DNA of 21,106 bases from Ophiothrix spiculata (lineage: Eukaryota > Echinodermata > Ophiuroidea > Amphilepidida > Ophiotrichidae): NCBI GenBank assembly GCA_000969725.1, contig JXSR01S022574.1. One strand, given 5' to 3'. Numbering within the stretch: position 1 is the stretch's first letter; each line of letters starts with the position of its first letter. A model generated the notes under the pieces. The model ran no database searches, was not told the DNA's origin, and saw nothing but the letters and a program-made list of their open reading frames with translations. The translations under genes and the position numbers were made by a program. Below, piece by piece: positions 1-8,831 of the stretch.

Positions 1-74
1 TCTCGGTCTCTGTGGACGGTCTCTTTATATTTGCCGGAACGATGTGCACGGCTGACTTGAACAAGTCTTTATTA
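1..74 (-). CDS. Terminal exon H5: 5' end only, cut by the window edge
   Basis: The sequence is the same as the start of exon H4 (2570-2643). It has the same acceptor at 76-75, the same phase-2 entry and the same encoded leader, NKDLFKSAVHIVPANIKRP, running open to position 1. By homology the C4 domain and fingers should follow to the left of the window. Whether that exon is intact cannot be seen. It shows the array continues beyond this window. Confidence 0.7.
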
Positions 75-222
75 CTGTGAACAATAACACATATACAAAA
101 AACAACTTAAAAATATATCATTTGAACTTGAAATCATTCAAACATATATTAGGCTGAATTTAACAAAAGTAGCAATGCTGACAAGCAAAAGACACTGGGA
201 ATAGCAAAACCTAGCCATCTAG
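1..222. repeat. Direct duplication of 2570-2790
   Basis: Positions 1-222 match 2570-2790 at roughly 95% by eye, with a few substitutions and small indels. The copy covers the 5' end of a terminal zinc-finger exon, its splice acceptor and about 150 bp of intron. Similarity stops after CTAGCCATCTAGCA. The high match in intronic sequence implies a recent duplication or gene conversion. Confidence 0.85.
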
Positions 223-428
223 CATTTGCAATCGTTTAAAAGCATATATCACAATCTTCATATATGTAAGTTCATGTCTTGTTTCATTTTCCTATTTCTT
301 GTTTTGGGTCACATATTTTTTACCAATTAGTATATAATATTAGTGGCCAATATGGAATATTACATTTTTCAGAGAATTTTATGCCATGGGTTGCAGGGTG
401 GATAGCAGTGATCAGCTACAATTAAGCT
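223..428. other. Non-coding, AT-rich; nothing recognised
   Basis: Intergenic or intronic sequence left of a MITE. No coding signal, repeat or RNA seen. Confidence 0.5.
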
Positions 429-725
429 GGTTTCAGAGTTGCCGGTCATGTGGTTGTACGACCCGCGTGACGTCAAAACTTTACAGTGCGCAAAATCGAC
501 CTTGTCACATTTGTAAAATTTTGCTTGCCGCACGACAAGTCGATTACCCTGTTGTGATGGTCGCAATGACACGATATTTTGAATTGGTATAAATTCAACT
601 TTTCTTGCAACAGACCATTGCGGCAATATACAAATGTGTCGTGCTATATTACGACAAGTCAAAATTGTAAATGGTTGGTTGCATGCCACAACGTCATTTG
701 TCGCAACGAGAGCTACTCTGAAACC
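429..725. mobile_element. MITE-like element with 14-bp terminal inverted repeats
   Basis: It starts GGTTTCAGAGTTGC and ends with the inverse of GGTTTCAGAGTAGC (one mismatch). Internal parts are rich in CGACAAG and its complement, so it is partly palindromic. No clear target-site duplication and no transposase frame; the short open frames on both strands follow the inverted repeats. The superfamily was not assigned. Confidence 0.55.
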
Positions 726-1689
726 ACCTCTACTTAATCAGCAACCAGTAAATGTTGCGGATGCCTGGTTTGTCTTTCACCACCTGAATTAGACTATGCT
801 TACATAAAATAAGCATGGCTTTAACTACCTTGTAATTTAAGTGCATCTTATCTTATGTTTAACGCAGACAGTGTGCCTAAACAAAACAGAGGCAAAAGGT
901 CATGTATGCGCTTAAGTTGTGGCAAAGGTCTGAAGCAGCTTCGGTGAAAACCGGAATACCCCCAATTTTGTCTACCTGCCAGAATAAAAACGGCGGTGTG
1001 CCTGATCTCCCCTGTAAATCTATGGTTGTACTTAACCTAACGTCCCACTATTGAATATAGGAATACTATAAACTGATCCAAGCTCATGCTTCCCTACTAA
1101 GGCCAAAGAAAGTATATTGTCCTATGATGATGAATATAATTGCCATTCACAAATCAATACTGGGCATTGATCATCACTTCTTTTTGTATGGGTAAGGCAG
1201 TGTGGACTTAGGTCAGTGTTGCTTTCCTTATATCCAATTGTCACTGCTACTGTTGAATCAAATATCACGGAATATGGTGCCCAACTTGATGATACCAAGT
1301 ATGCTTTATCTCAACAACTTACGTTTTCTATCTTTAAGAAACTTACTTAATCACTTAAAAATGTATAAAGAATTAAAGATTGTGCCTTAAATCATATATC
1401 CACTCCAAATAAAGATTTGAGTGTGTCATTCACCATTTTTTGGCACATTCCGTGAAGTTTGCTTTGACTCACTTGATACTAGTAACCTACTCTGCATTTT
1501 AATATTCAGAGTGGATTTTCATTGTACATTGTGTGTAATTAACCTTTTGTGGAATTTCACCAAATCGCCATATTTACCGTATGATAAGTCTCATAAGCAC
1601 CACCTCTATAAATGGAACATTGAAATGGCATGAATTCCTGATGATTTTTACCATATGTTGTCAATGCGACACATTCTTGAAGAAATCTC
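726..1689. other. Non-coding stretch; possible very old finger remnants at its right end
   Basis: AT-rich sequence with no convincing exon on either strand. Small plus-strand open frames at 1202-1390 and 1421-1633 have no domain or splice context. From about 1560 the sequence begins to resemble the decayed finger copies to its right, but too weakly to call. Confidence 0.45.
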
Positions 1690-2036
1690 CCACATATAGT
1701 AACGTACACAGAAATCCACTTTCTACTTTATATTATATGGATTTGCATGTGTTGCATTTTTAAGGATTGACCATATAGACAGTGGTTTGGGGTGATGTCT
1801 ACTTCCCTCCTATTGTCATTGCTAGGCGTACTGTCTATTTCCCAGTCTATGATGTTTTTTCATATGAAGTCTTAACGATACATTTTGGATGAAACCTTTC
1901 CAAAATATAGTACACACAAATCAACCTTTTCCTGAAGGCCCTATGGATTTACATATGTTGCATTTTTAAGCATTGGTCATATACAAACAGTGGTTTTGGG
2001 TGAAGTCCATGTCCCTCTTAATATCACTGCTGCTGT
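1690..2036 (-). pseudogene. Decayed copies of the H3/H4 last-finger and 3' region
   Basis: The minus strand of about 1860-1905 still reads GFIQNVSLRLHM, the same helix as the last finger of H3 and H4. The second zinc Cys is changed (CTIF instead of CTIC), and the part before it has lost its histidines and frame. A second remnant at about 1690-1800 shows the same order of pieces (CCCACATATAGTA, then ACACAGAAATCC). Both share the flanking sequence GTTGCATTTTTAAG...CAGTGGTTT with 2820-2870. They are dead fragments from earlier duplication rounds. Confidence 0.6.
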
Positions 2037-2643
2037 CTATTTGTGATGTTTTTCCATATGAAGTCTTAATGATACATTCTGGATGAAACCTTTTCCACAT
2101 ATAGTACACAGAAATCCTCTCTCTCCTGTATGGATTTGCCTGTGGTGCTTAAGATGATACCCACTGGTTAAGATTTTACCGCATATGTCGCACTGAAAAG
2201 TTTTGTCTTCGGTATGCATACGTTCATGGTGTATTAACAAGGGTTTGTATGGAAATTCCTTTGAACAAAATGCACAGAGGAATTTCTTTTCTCCATGAAT
2301 GATCTGGATATGCCTGTCACGGGATGCTTTAAATTTGTAGGTTTTCCCACAAATTTTACAAGCATAGACTTGCGGTTTGCGGACACTCGGTTCATCTAGT
2401 ACACTTTCTTGTCCATATTGCATGAATCCTATTTCCTTGAGAATAACAAAACAGTCCCAACAATAATTGTAGCCAATTTCATCATTCATAGTTGGCACTC
2501 CGGCTTTTTCATCATTTATGGTTTCCGTAAACGCCAATTTTTTCTCGCATTGCTGACAGGTGAATACCTTCTCGGTCTCTGTGGACGGTCTCTTTATATT
2601 TGCCGGAACGATGTGCACGGCTGACTTGAACAAGTCTTTATTA
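2037..2643 (-). CDS. Terminal exon H4: C4 domain and four C2H2 fingers
   Basis: The acceptor is GTTATTGTTCACAG (AG at 2645-2644), phase 2; the stop is at 2039-2037. It encodes the leader NKDLFKSAVHIVPANIKRP, the C4 domain CQQC-x28-CWDCF, and fingers YACKIC...HIQIIH, FLCAFC...HERMH, FQCDIC...HRQIH (linker TGERGF) and FLCTIC...HMEKHH. Its splice acceptor is only 254 bp downstream of the H3 stop. There is no room for a promoter and 5' exons of its own, which is the strongest argument for alternative terminal splicing. The intron side next to it (2644-2790) is nearly identical to 75-222. Confidence 0.78.
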
Positions 2644-2789
2644 CTGTGAACAATAACACATATATAAAAAGTAACTTAAAAATTTATCATTTGAACTTGA
2701 AATCATTCACACATATTAGGCTGAATTCACAAAAGTAGCAATGCTGACAAGCAAAAGACACTTGGAATAGCAAAACCTAGCCATCTAGC

Positions 2790-2897
2790 ATATATAGTAC
2801 ACACAAATGGATTTACATGTGTTGCATTTTTAAGCATTGGTCATATACAAACAGTGGTTTGGGGTGAAGTCTATGCCCCTCTTAATATCACTGCTGT
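2790..2897 (-). repeat. Decayed finger / 3' UTR unit between H3 and H4
   Basis: This stretch repeats about 1907-2036, with matching ATATAGTACACACAAAT and GTTGCATTTTTAAGCATTGG. The piece therefore lies directly 3' of the H3 stop and directly 3' of the H4 stop. It belongs to the duplication unit that carries each terminal exon and may hold 3' UTR and poly(A) signals of H3. Confidence 0.55.
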
Positions 2898-3489
2898 TTA
2901 TTTGTGATGTTTTTTCATATGAAGTCTTAACGATACATTTTGGATGAAACCTTTTCCACATATGGTACACAGAAATCTTCTCTCTCCTGTATGGATTTGC
3001 CTGTGGTGTTTAAGATGATACCCGTTGGTTAAGATTTTATCGCAAATATCGCACTGAAAAGTTTTGTCTTTCGTATGCATACGTTCATGGTCCACTAACG
3101 AGGGTTTGTATCGAAATGTCTTTGAACAAAACGCGCACAGATATTTGTTGGGTTCATGCATGTCCTGGGTGTGTCTTAGACAAGATTTTCTTGTTGAGTA
3201 GGTTTTGCCACAAATTTTGCAAGCATACGCGGTTGGTTTGCGGTAAATCGGTTCATCTAGCACACTTTTTTGTCCATACTGCATGATTCCTATTTTCTTG
3301 GCAATAACAAAACAGTCCCAACAATAATTGAAGCCAATTTTTCCGCTTATAGTTGACACTCCAGCTTTTTCGTCATTCATGGTTTCCGTAAACGCTAATT
3401 TTTTCTCGCATCGATGACAAACGAATGCTTTCTCTGTTGATGGTACCGTTATATTTGTTGGCTTGATGTGCACGGGTGATAGGAAATAA
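2898..3489 (-). CDS. Terminal exon H3: C4 domain and four C2H2 fingers
   Basis: The acceptor is GTTACTGTTCACAG (AG at 3491-3490), phase 2; the stop is at 2900-2898. It encodes the leader YFLSPVHIKPTNI, the C4 domain CHRC-x28-CWDCF, the linker SVLDEPIYRKP, and fingers YACKIC...HTQDMH, YLCAFC...HERMH, FQCDIC...HRQIH (linker TGERRF) and FLCTIC...HMKKHH. The apparent start at 3473 is a GTG and has no support as a translation start; the frame simply continues to the splice acceptor. It is a close tandem paralogue of the 2037-2643 exon, with fingers 1 and 2 the most changed. A minus-strand AATAAA (2902-2897) overlaps the stop codon. Confidence 0.78.
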
Positions 3490-3591
3490 CTGTGAACAGT
3501 AACACATATACAAAAACAACTTAAAATGTATTTATCAGTTTATTTGGCTTAAAGATTACAATTATTACAAATATATTGACCTGGTGAACAG

Positions 3592-3950
3592 CCCGAGAGG
3601 GGGACTCAAACTTGAAAGTGGTAGGTATGTCAGGCAGGAAGTGCCGAAATGGGGGTCAAGTGAACTGATTTTCTGCAAAAAATGGACCTTTGAATCTGAT
3701 TTTTTTTTTTTTTTTTTTGGGGGGGGGAGCGAGTGAAATGAAATTTTGGCCAAAAATAGCCTTCTGAGCTGAACATATTTGCATTTGCTGATCAATATTT
3801 GCAGCTGGAACTATTTCGTATTTTTCCTCAAAATAGGGGTCTAAAGAGCTGAATCATGCTGAAAATGGGGATCTAGTGAACGGCTTGAAAAAAGGGGCTT
3901 TGACTGCCGGACATAGGTATCCTGCCCACAAATGAGAGTCGCACCCCTGG
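3592..3950. mobile_element. CCCGGG-type MITE (diverged copy) with poly-T/poly-G tract
   Basis: The imperfect inverted ends are CCCGAGAGGGGGACTC and the inverse of CCAGGGGTGCGACTC. Both continue into GGTA(G/C)CTATGT-like sequence and GGCAG. The flanks GTGAACAG and ATGCACAG agree at 6 of 8 positions, suggesting a decayed 8-bp target duplication. A long T run followed by a G run lies at about 3699-3727. It resembles two better copies at 8512-8831 and 14974-15374. Confidence 0.5.
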
Positions 3951-4011
3951 ATGCACAGCGTACATGTTACAACCCATCTTACTTATTTTGATTTGTCTGC
4001 ACAATGTTATG

Positions 4012-4645
4012 CTAGTCTGACGACTCGCTAGTCCGAAGGCTCGCTAGTCCGAAATGTTATTCAATGGGGAAAATATAATTTTGAAAAAGGCTTGCTTGTC
4101 CGAAAACACAGCTCACTAGTCAGAAGGTTCGCTAGTCTGAATTTGAAAATAGGCTCGCAAATCAGAATTTTAAAAACCACTCGCTAGTCTGAATGAAAAA
4201 AACGGCTCCCCATTCCAAATTTAAATAACATCTCGCAAGTCAGAATTTCAAAATAGGCTGAGTCTGGCTCGCTAGCCCAAATTTTAAAATAGGTTCACTA
4301 GTACGAATTTTGAAAAAAGCTTGTTAGTCCGAATTTTGAATAACTGTAATAGAAATATGCCCATTATTTTTCTCCTAGGGAGCTGTTTTTAAAATTCGGA
4401 CTAGTGACCTATTTGAAAATTTGGTCTAGAGAGCCTATTTTGAAATTCAGAGTAGCGAACTGTTATTTAAATTCTGACTGGCGAGCTGATTTTAAAATTT
4501 GAACTAGCGAGCTGTTTTTGATATTCGAACTAACATGCCTTTTTAATAATTCGGATTGGCGATCCTAAATTACAATTAGGACTAGCGAGCCGTTGGACTA
4601 GCGAGCTTTCAGACTAGCGAGTTGTCGGACTAGCGAGCTGTCCCC
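4012..4645. mobile_element. Foldback element: inverted arrays of a 27-bp repeat
   Basis: The left arm (about 4012-4332) holds around 13 degenerate copies of GGCTCGCTAGTCCGAA separated by AT-rich spacers, with a period near 27 bp. The right arm (about 4396-4640) holds around 11 copies of the reverse complement, TTCGGACTAGCGAGC. The centre is at about 4345-4380. The whole could fold into a long imperfect hairpin. Similar architecture is known for foldback transposons such as the TU elements of sea urchins; family membership here is not shown. There is no coding sequence. Confidence 0.75.
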
Positions 4646-4767
4646 CAAAACGTTACGTAATAAAGGAGCACTTCATGAAATGCACTTCGAAACTCAACCC
4701 GCAGTTGATCTCCCGGAACCGCCGGTTCTGGCCGTTTGCTATTGTTCTAATCAGTGGCGACCACCCA

Positions 4768-5096
4768 GAACTGTTGGTTACGAGCAGTCAGCTGGCAGTT
4801 GAGATTTGAAGTGGACCCTAAGTAGGTTTCACTATATTTTGTCAAACTAAAAGACTCTGTTAGGCCCTGTATCCATTGGCTGTTCACTGGTGCCATATGC
4901 ATGCAATTGTCCCCAATTGCCATGCAACACACACAGGAAACATCTGCCATACACAAGGTCACTAATACGGTCATTAAGCAAAATAAAGGTTAATTGTCTG
5001 TGGCGCACGACAATTGCGGGAATACGGCACTAGGGAACAGCCAATGGATACAGGGCCTTACAAGGTCCATAGCATATTCCCTGTATTCTTTAAGGC
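4768..5096. repeat. Direct repeat copy 1 (contains the Harbinger MITE)
   Basis: Shares GAGCAGTCAGCTG, GTTGAG-TTTGAAGTGGA, GGTTTCACTATA, GACTCTGTTA and GGTCCATAGCATAT in the same order with 5330-5480. It differs mainly by the 195-bp MITE and small indels. It is an unidentified non-coding duplicated repeat. Confidence 0.7.
4863..5057. mobile_element. PIF/Harbinger-type (Tourist-like) MITE, 195 bp
   Basis: The ends are inverted copies of GGCCCTGTATCCATTGGC, perfect for 23 bp and matching with several mismatches to about 48 bp. It is flanked by TTA on both sides (4860-4862 and 5058-5060), the 3-bp target duplication typical of PIF/Harbinger. A paralogous unfilled site is in the window: GACTCTGTTACGAGGTCC at about 5442-5459, against GACTCTGTTA here. 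A minus-strand open frame over 4747-4974 is not a gene. Confidence 0.85.
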
Positions 5097-5329
5097 CAAG
5101 AAAAAAAAAACTCCGTCTCAGGTCCCTGCTTGCATAGGGTTAAAAATTCAATTTTACGGCATTTCTTTTTTTTAAGGTTTTCAGGAGAGTTTTTGCTTTT
5201 TCATTTTTTTCTTACATCGAGAGATAAAAAAAGAAAAAAAATTTGGCCACAAAGCGGCCCGGAAAAAAAATGACCTAAAAACGTAATTAAAAAAGATTTC
5301 AGTGTAGCGCATAGCCTTTTTTTACTAAA

Positions 5330-5480
5330 AACCGTCGGTTGTGAGCAGTCAGCTGCCGGTTGAGTTTTGAAGTGGATCCTACATAAAAGGTTTCACTATA
5401 CTCTTAAACTTACAATTAAAGTACAAACCAAGAAATCAGACTCTGTTACGAGGTCCATAGCATATCCATTGTATTCTATA
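5330..5480. repeat. Direct repeat copy 2 (empty site)
   Basis: The uninterrupted partner of 4768-5096; it supplies the pre-insertion sequence at the MITE site. The stretch from 5097 to 5329 between the copies is A/T-rich with poly-A and poly-T runs and no gene signal. Confidence 0.7.
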
Positions 5481-5756
5481 ACATTGTAAAAGGATGTCTG
5501 TGTTGTATACATGTATAAGAGACTTACAATGATCAATTATGACTGATAAGACCAAATCACTGTGTTTTAATATGCTTTTGTATTGTTTGTAATTTAAATT
5601 GCTACCACATGGACAAATCTTGAACACAAGTTCATTTGAATATCTAGCAGGGTTGGGTGCATTGTTATGATTCAAAAAGTACGGACCAATTTATTTCCCC
5701 GTATGGTCACAATAGTTTATGTGCGTTAATCGGCTGCTTGGCTTGTACTTCAAGGT

Positions 5757-5935
5757 CTACACAGGATGACCAATAAGTGATCCGCTCTGAGTAAATCCTC
5801 TCCCACAAATGGTACAATGATGGTGGTTTCTCCTGTATGAAATCCCATGTGACAGTCAAGATTGTACAATGGGGGATTGAGGTTCCACCTTAAATACATC
5901 CCACTAATTGTCACTGCTACTGTGATGTACCTTTT
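5757..5935 (-). pseudogene. Decayed last-finger copy of the H2 type (frameshifted)
   Basis: The minus strand keeps a finger segment reading CTICGRGFTQSGSL in one frame, as in H2. A one-base loss after TGE (compared with H2) puts it out of frame with the preceding H-x-x-x-HTGE segment. The 3' flank CACTGCTACTGTGATGTACC also matches the H2 3' end. This is a dead tandem copy. Confidence 0.7.
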
Positions 5936-7110
5936 CATCCATTCATGAATAAACCTTCTTCAACATTTGTTAGAAAGATAGGGTTTTCTCTCTGAGTAAA
6001 TCCTCTCCAACAAATAGTACAAAGATAAGGTCTTTCTCCTTTGTAAGTTCACATACAAGCTTTTTTTTAAACGGGCGCCGGGCGACATTTACCCAACGGT
6101 CCTCACGTTTTAGCGCCTGGTTTGGACTAAAAATTATGTAGCTGGGCGCCGCCGAAAAATCGTAATAGGCGCCTGGTCATACTTGCATACAGAATGTACA
6201 TGATGAATTTACCATAAAAGTTTAATCAGCATTTTAAAGTGAATCACCTTTAACTAAACAAGCCATGGATGTCAAAATTACAAAAGCAAGCAGTTAATCA
6301 ATCAATTAATCCATGATTTATCACCTCTTGATTCGAACTTTTACCGTATCAGATGCTTTGTTTACATCATGTGTGCATGTGAAATACTAACATACAGAGT
6401 ATACTTTAACCATTATGTGTATGTTCTAAATAGAACGCGAAACACAAGCTTTTACACAGGATCTCAGCCTGATGTAATTGGTATTAAAATTGTCAAAATA
6501 AAATATTGGCACCACTGATTTTATAACAAAATAATCCTAAAATATTAACTAATCAGTTATAAAAAGATCTTTCAAGTTTGTGTAATTTATTTTGGTCATG
6601 AATTCTTGTTTACCTGCGCAGTACGTGCACATGTGTTGTGCAGTGGAAAAACATGATGCAATGCAATGGATGTGTGGCTACTTTACATCGGAACAAAACA
6701 ATGAAATATCTTGGAAAATTCTCGGATTTTGAGAAATAGAGGTACAAATCAGTATGAGATGAATGATAAATTGACTTTTGTGTACACAAAAATATAATCA
6801 TGTTATCTTGAAATGAAACAAAAAGGTCTAAATTTCACTGTGAAAATCGTGATGTTTTAAGCTTAACCTCATAAAAATAGCTGCTGTACACTACCGGTGT
6901 ATGATTTTAAAATGACTCCCGGTCGTAACAAAACGGCGCCTGGTTCCATTCTAAAATTTTGGACTGGGAGCCGCTTTCTGGAGATTTATGGCTCCCGGTC
7001 ACTGGTCTCTTAAAAAAAGCTTGTTCACATATGTCAGTCAAGATTGTACAGTGGGTGATTGAGGTTCCACCTGAAATTTGTCCCACTAATTGCCACTGCT
7101 ATTGTGATGT
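5936..7110 (-). pseudogene. Second decayed H2-type finger copy, split by a transposon
   Basis: At 5990-6047 the minus strand reads GERPYLCTIC then RGFTQ, with Gly to Trp and an in-frame TGA replacing the Arg codon of HMRIH. The copy breaks at 6055 and resumes at 7024-7110, where it again matches the neighbouring copy (GTCAGTCAAGATTGTAC). The gap is filled by the 6056-7023 element. It runs straight into the 3' end of H2. Confidence 0.7.
6056..7023. mobile_element. hAT-like non-autonomous element with 8-bp target duplication
   Basis: It starts CAAGCTTTTTTTTAAA and ends with the inverse of CAAGCTTTTTTTAAG. The direct repeat TTCACATA flanks it at 6048-6055 and 7024-7031. Removing the element restores the tandem finger copy seen next door, which confirms the boundaries. 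The CA...TG ends and 8-bp duplication fit the hAT superfamily, but the terminal repeats are short and AT-rich. Subterminal CGGGCGCC/GGCGCCTGG motifs occur at both ends. No transposase frame inside. Confidence 0.7.
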
Positions 7111-7725
7111 ACCTTTTTCATATGACCCCCAAGCGATCCACTCTGAGTAAATCCTCTCCCACATATGGTACAAAGATACGGTTTTTCTCCTGTATGAATT
7201 CGCATATGACGGTTTAGATAATATTGGTCTTGGAAGAATTTTCCACATATGTCACATTTAAATGAGCTATCACCCATATGCATAACTTCATGACGTTTTA
7301 AGCAACTTTCATATATAAACTCCTTTGAACAAAACGCACAAAGATATTTCTCTTTTGGATGTGCCCTACTGGTGTGTCTTTGACAAGCTTTAAATGAATT
7401 GTATGTTTTGCCACAAACTTCACAAGGAAATTCAGTTATTACTTGCATCGTGACAATTGGTTCATCTAGCACACTTTTTTGTCCATCTCGTGTGAATCCA
7501 ATTTTCTTTTCAATAACAAAACAGTCCCAACAATAGTCATAGTCAACCTCGCCATTCAAGGTGTGTGCTCCTGCTTTTTCATTGTTGATGGTTTTGATAA
7601 AAGATAACCTTTGTCCACACCGATGACATGTATATATTTCCTCTGTGGAAGGCTTCTTTATATGTGACGGTTTGATGTGGACAGAAATCTCTATAGTGGT
7701 AGCTGACTTGAATGATTCTTGTTTA
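7086..7725 (-). CDS. Terminal exon H2: C4 domain and four C2H2 fingers
   Basis: The acceptor is GTTATTGTCCACAG (AG at 7727-7726), phase 2; the stop is at 7088-7086. The frame stays open upstream to an ATG at 7772, but that lies in the intron tract. The exon encodes a basic leader (SVHIKPSHIKKPSTEE), the C4 domain CHRC-x28-CWDCF, a linker with SVLDEP, then four fingers: FPCEVC...HTSRAH, YLCAFC...HEVMH, FKCDIC...HMRIH and YLCTIC...HMKKVH. There is a perfect TGEKPY linker before the last. No 5' exons were found in the 1.6 kb up to H1, so it is read as an alternative last exon. The alternative is an orphaned gene fragment. A minus-strand AATAAA lies at about 6592-6587. Confidence 0.78.
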
Positions 7726-8503
7726 CTGTGGACAATAACATGTATACAGAAACAACTCAATGCATTTATCATTTTAATTGTTCAATTATCTGATTTCTTC
7801 ACATACATATTACGATAATTTACAAATACGGTAAATATGGCTATTGAAATGAGGTAAGTTAAAAAATTTACTAACTTCCTTTTATACAAAAAATTGAGAA
7901 GATTTAGATACCACTCAGAATTGGTATGCAGGTAAAAAGAAGTTACCATCATAGTGTCTGACCGATCTGATCGGATGGACCGAAATCGGACCGGTTATAA
8001 GCTTATCAGATCTGAATTCAAGTTGGAGTTACAAACAAATCTATATTTTATCTCACAAACGGATTCAACGAACCCTAGAAAAGGTGCAAAAAATTGAGTT
8101 AATTCATTTTTAGTACTAACAATACCCAACAGACAACATCAAAATACTACATGTATAAACATTACATATTTTTGCTTAGAAGTATCTTTTACAACCACAT
8201 GGTAAGTAAATGATCACCGATTTTGTATTAATGTCGGCAATTTATTGTCCTTTGTAATATACACTTAGAGAATCGGAATTGGACAATTTGAAATAGGCGA
8301 GACACTAGTTATCAAGATCTATTACTGGACATGACTGATACCACGTACCTCCCATAAAAGACAAAATACATGTAAAGGTAATATCCTGACAAAAATACAG
8401 TTCATACCTATATAATCTTGTTACTAAATAACAGACTTTTATTTCCACTCAAAACATTTCTGAAAATGTAACATTTTCTAGATGCTGTCGTATTTGAAAT
8501 GTG
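7726..8503. other. Sequence upstream of exon H2; no exon found
   Basis: The first 30 bp are the conserved acceptor tract of H2. The rest shows no coding frame, no BED half-exon and no clear transposon end. A short palindromic GATCTGATCGGATGG...CCGGTTATAAGC stretch near 7965-8010 is of unknown meaning. A minus-strand AATAAA at about 8246-8241 could serve H1. Confidence 0.5.
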
Positions 8504-8511
8504 CATAAAAT

Positions 8512-8831
8512 CCCAGGGGGTGGGGTGGGAGGGGGGCCACTTAAGTATAATGTTGCAGACATAGCATGGCCACAGTGTTTCAAAACACCCCTTAAGGGTA
8601 TACACCTTTTTTCCCTATTGAGACCATAATCGGGAATTTAATGAGACTGTTTTCACACTAGGGTTTGAAAAAGTACTCTACTTCTTTCTTGAAAATTGCC
8701 CCAAAATGGCTGCTTTTGATACCCTAAACGGTGTCACCTGATTCACTCTTCAGCCTTCAAAAACAACCCTAATTCAACTTTTTTTTTTGGTCATGCTATG
8801 CCTGCAACATTATATTTAAGTGGCCCCCGGG
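8512..8831. mobile_element. CCCGGG-type MITE, 320 bp, 8-bp target duplication
   Basis: The right arm (8792-8831) is the inverse of CCCGGGGGCCACTTAAAT... and pairs with 8531-8568 over about 38 bp (3 mismatches). The left end has an extra G/T-rich insert after CCCAGGGGG. The flanks CATAAAAT (8504-8511) and CATACAAT (8832-8839) are an 8-bp duplication with one mismatch. It has the same end type as 14974-15374 and 3592-3950. Confidence 0.75.

Noticed and set aside
2631..2633. TTG (2633) and GTG (3473) as starts of the H4 and H3 frames
   Set aside because: Nuclear metazoan genes rarely use these, and the frames continue without a break to a phase-2 splice acceptor.
4012..4645. CRISPR-like spaced repeats
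   Set aside because: Repeats face each other in two arms, spacers are similar AT-rich sequence, and the context is metazoan; it is a foldback element.
4747..4974. Minus-strand open frame of 75 residues
   Set aside because: It crosses the border of the Harbinger-type MITE and has no coding features.
7086..7772. Exons H2, H3 and H4 as independent single-exon genes
   Set aside because: All enter through conserved acceptors with an open frame and no supported ATG. H3 and H4 are too close for separate promoters. The idea is kept only as the alternative hypothesis.
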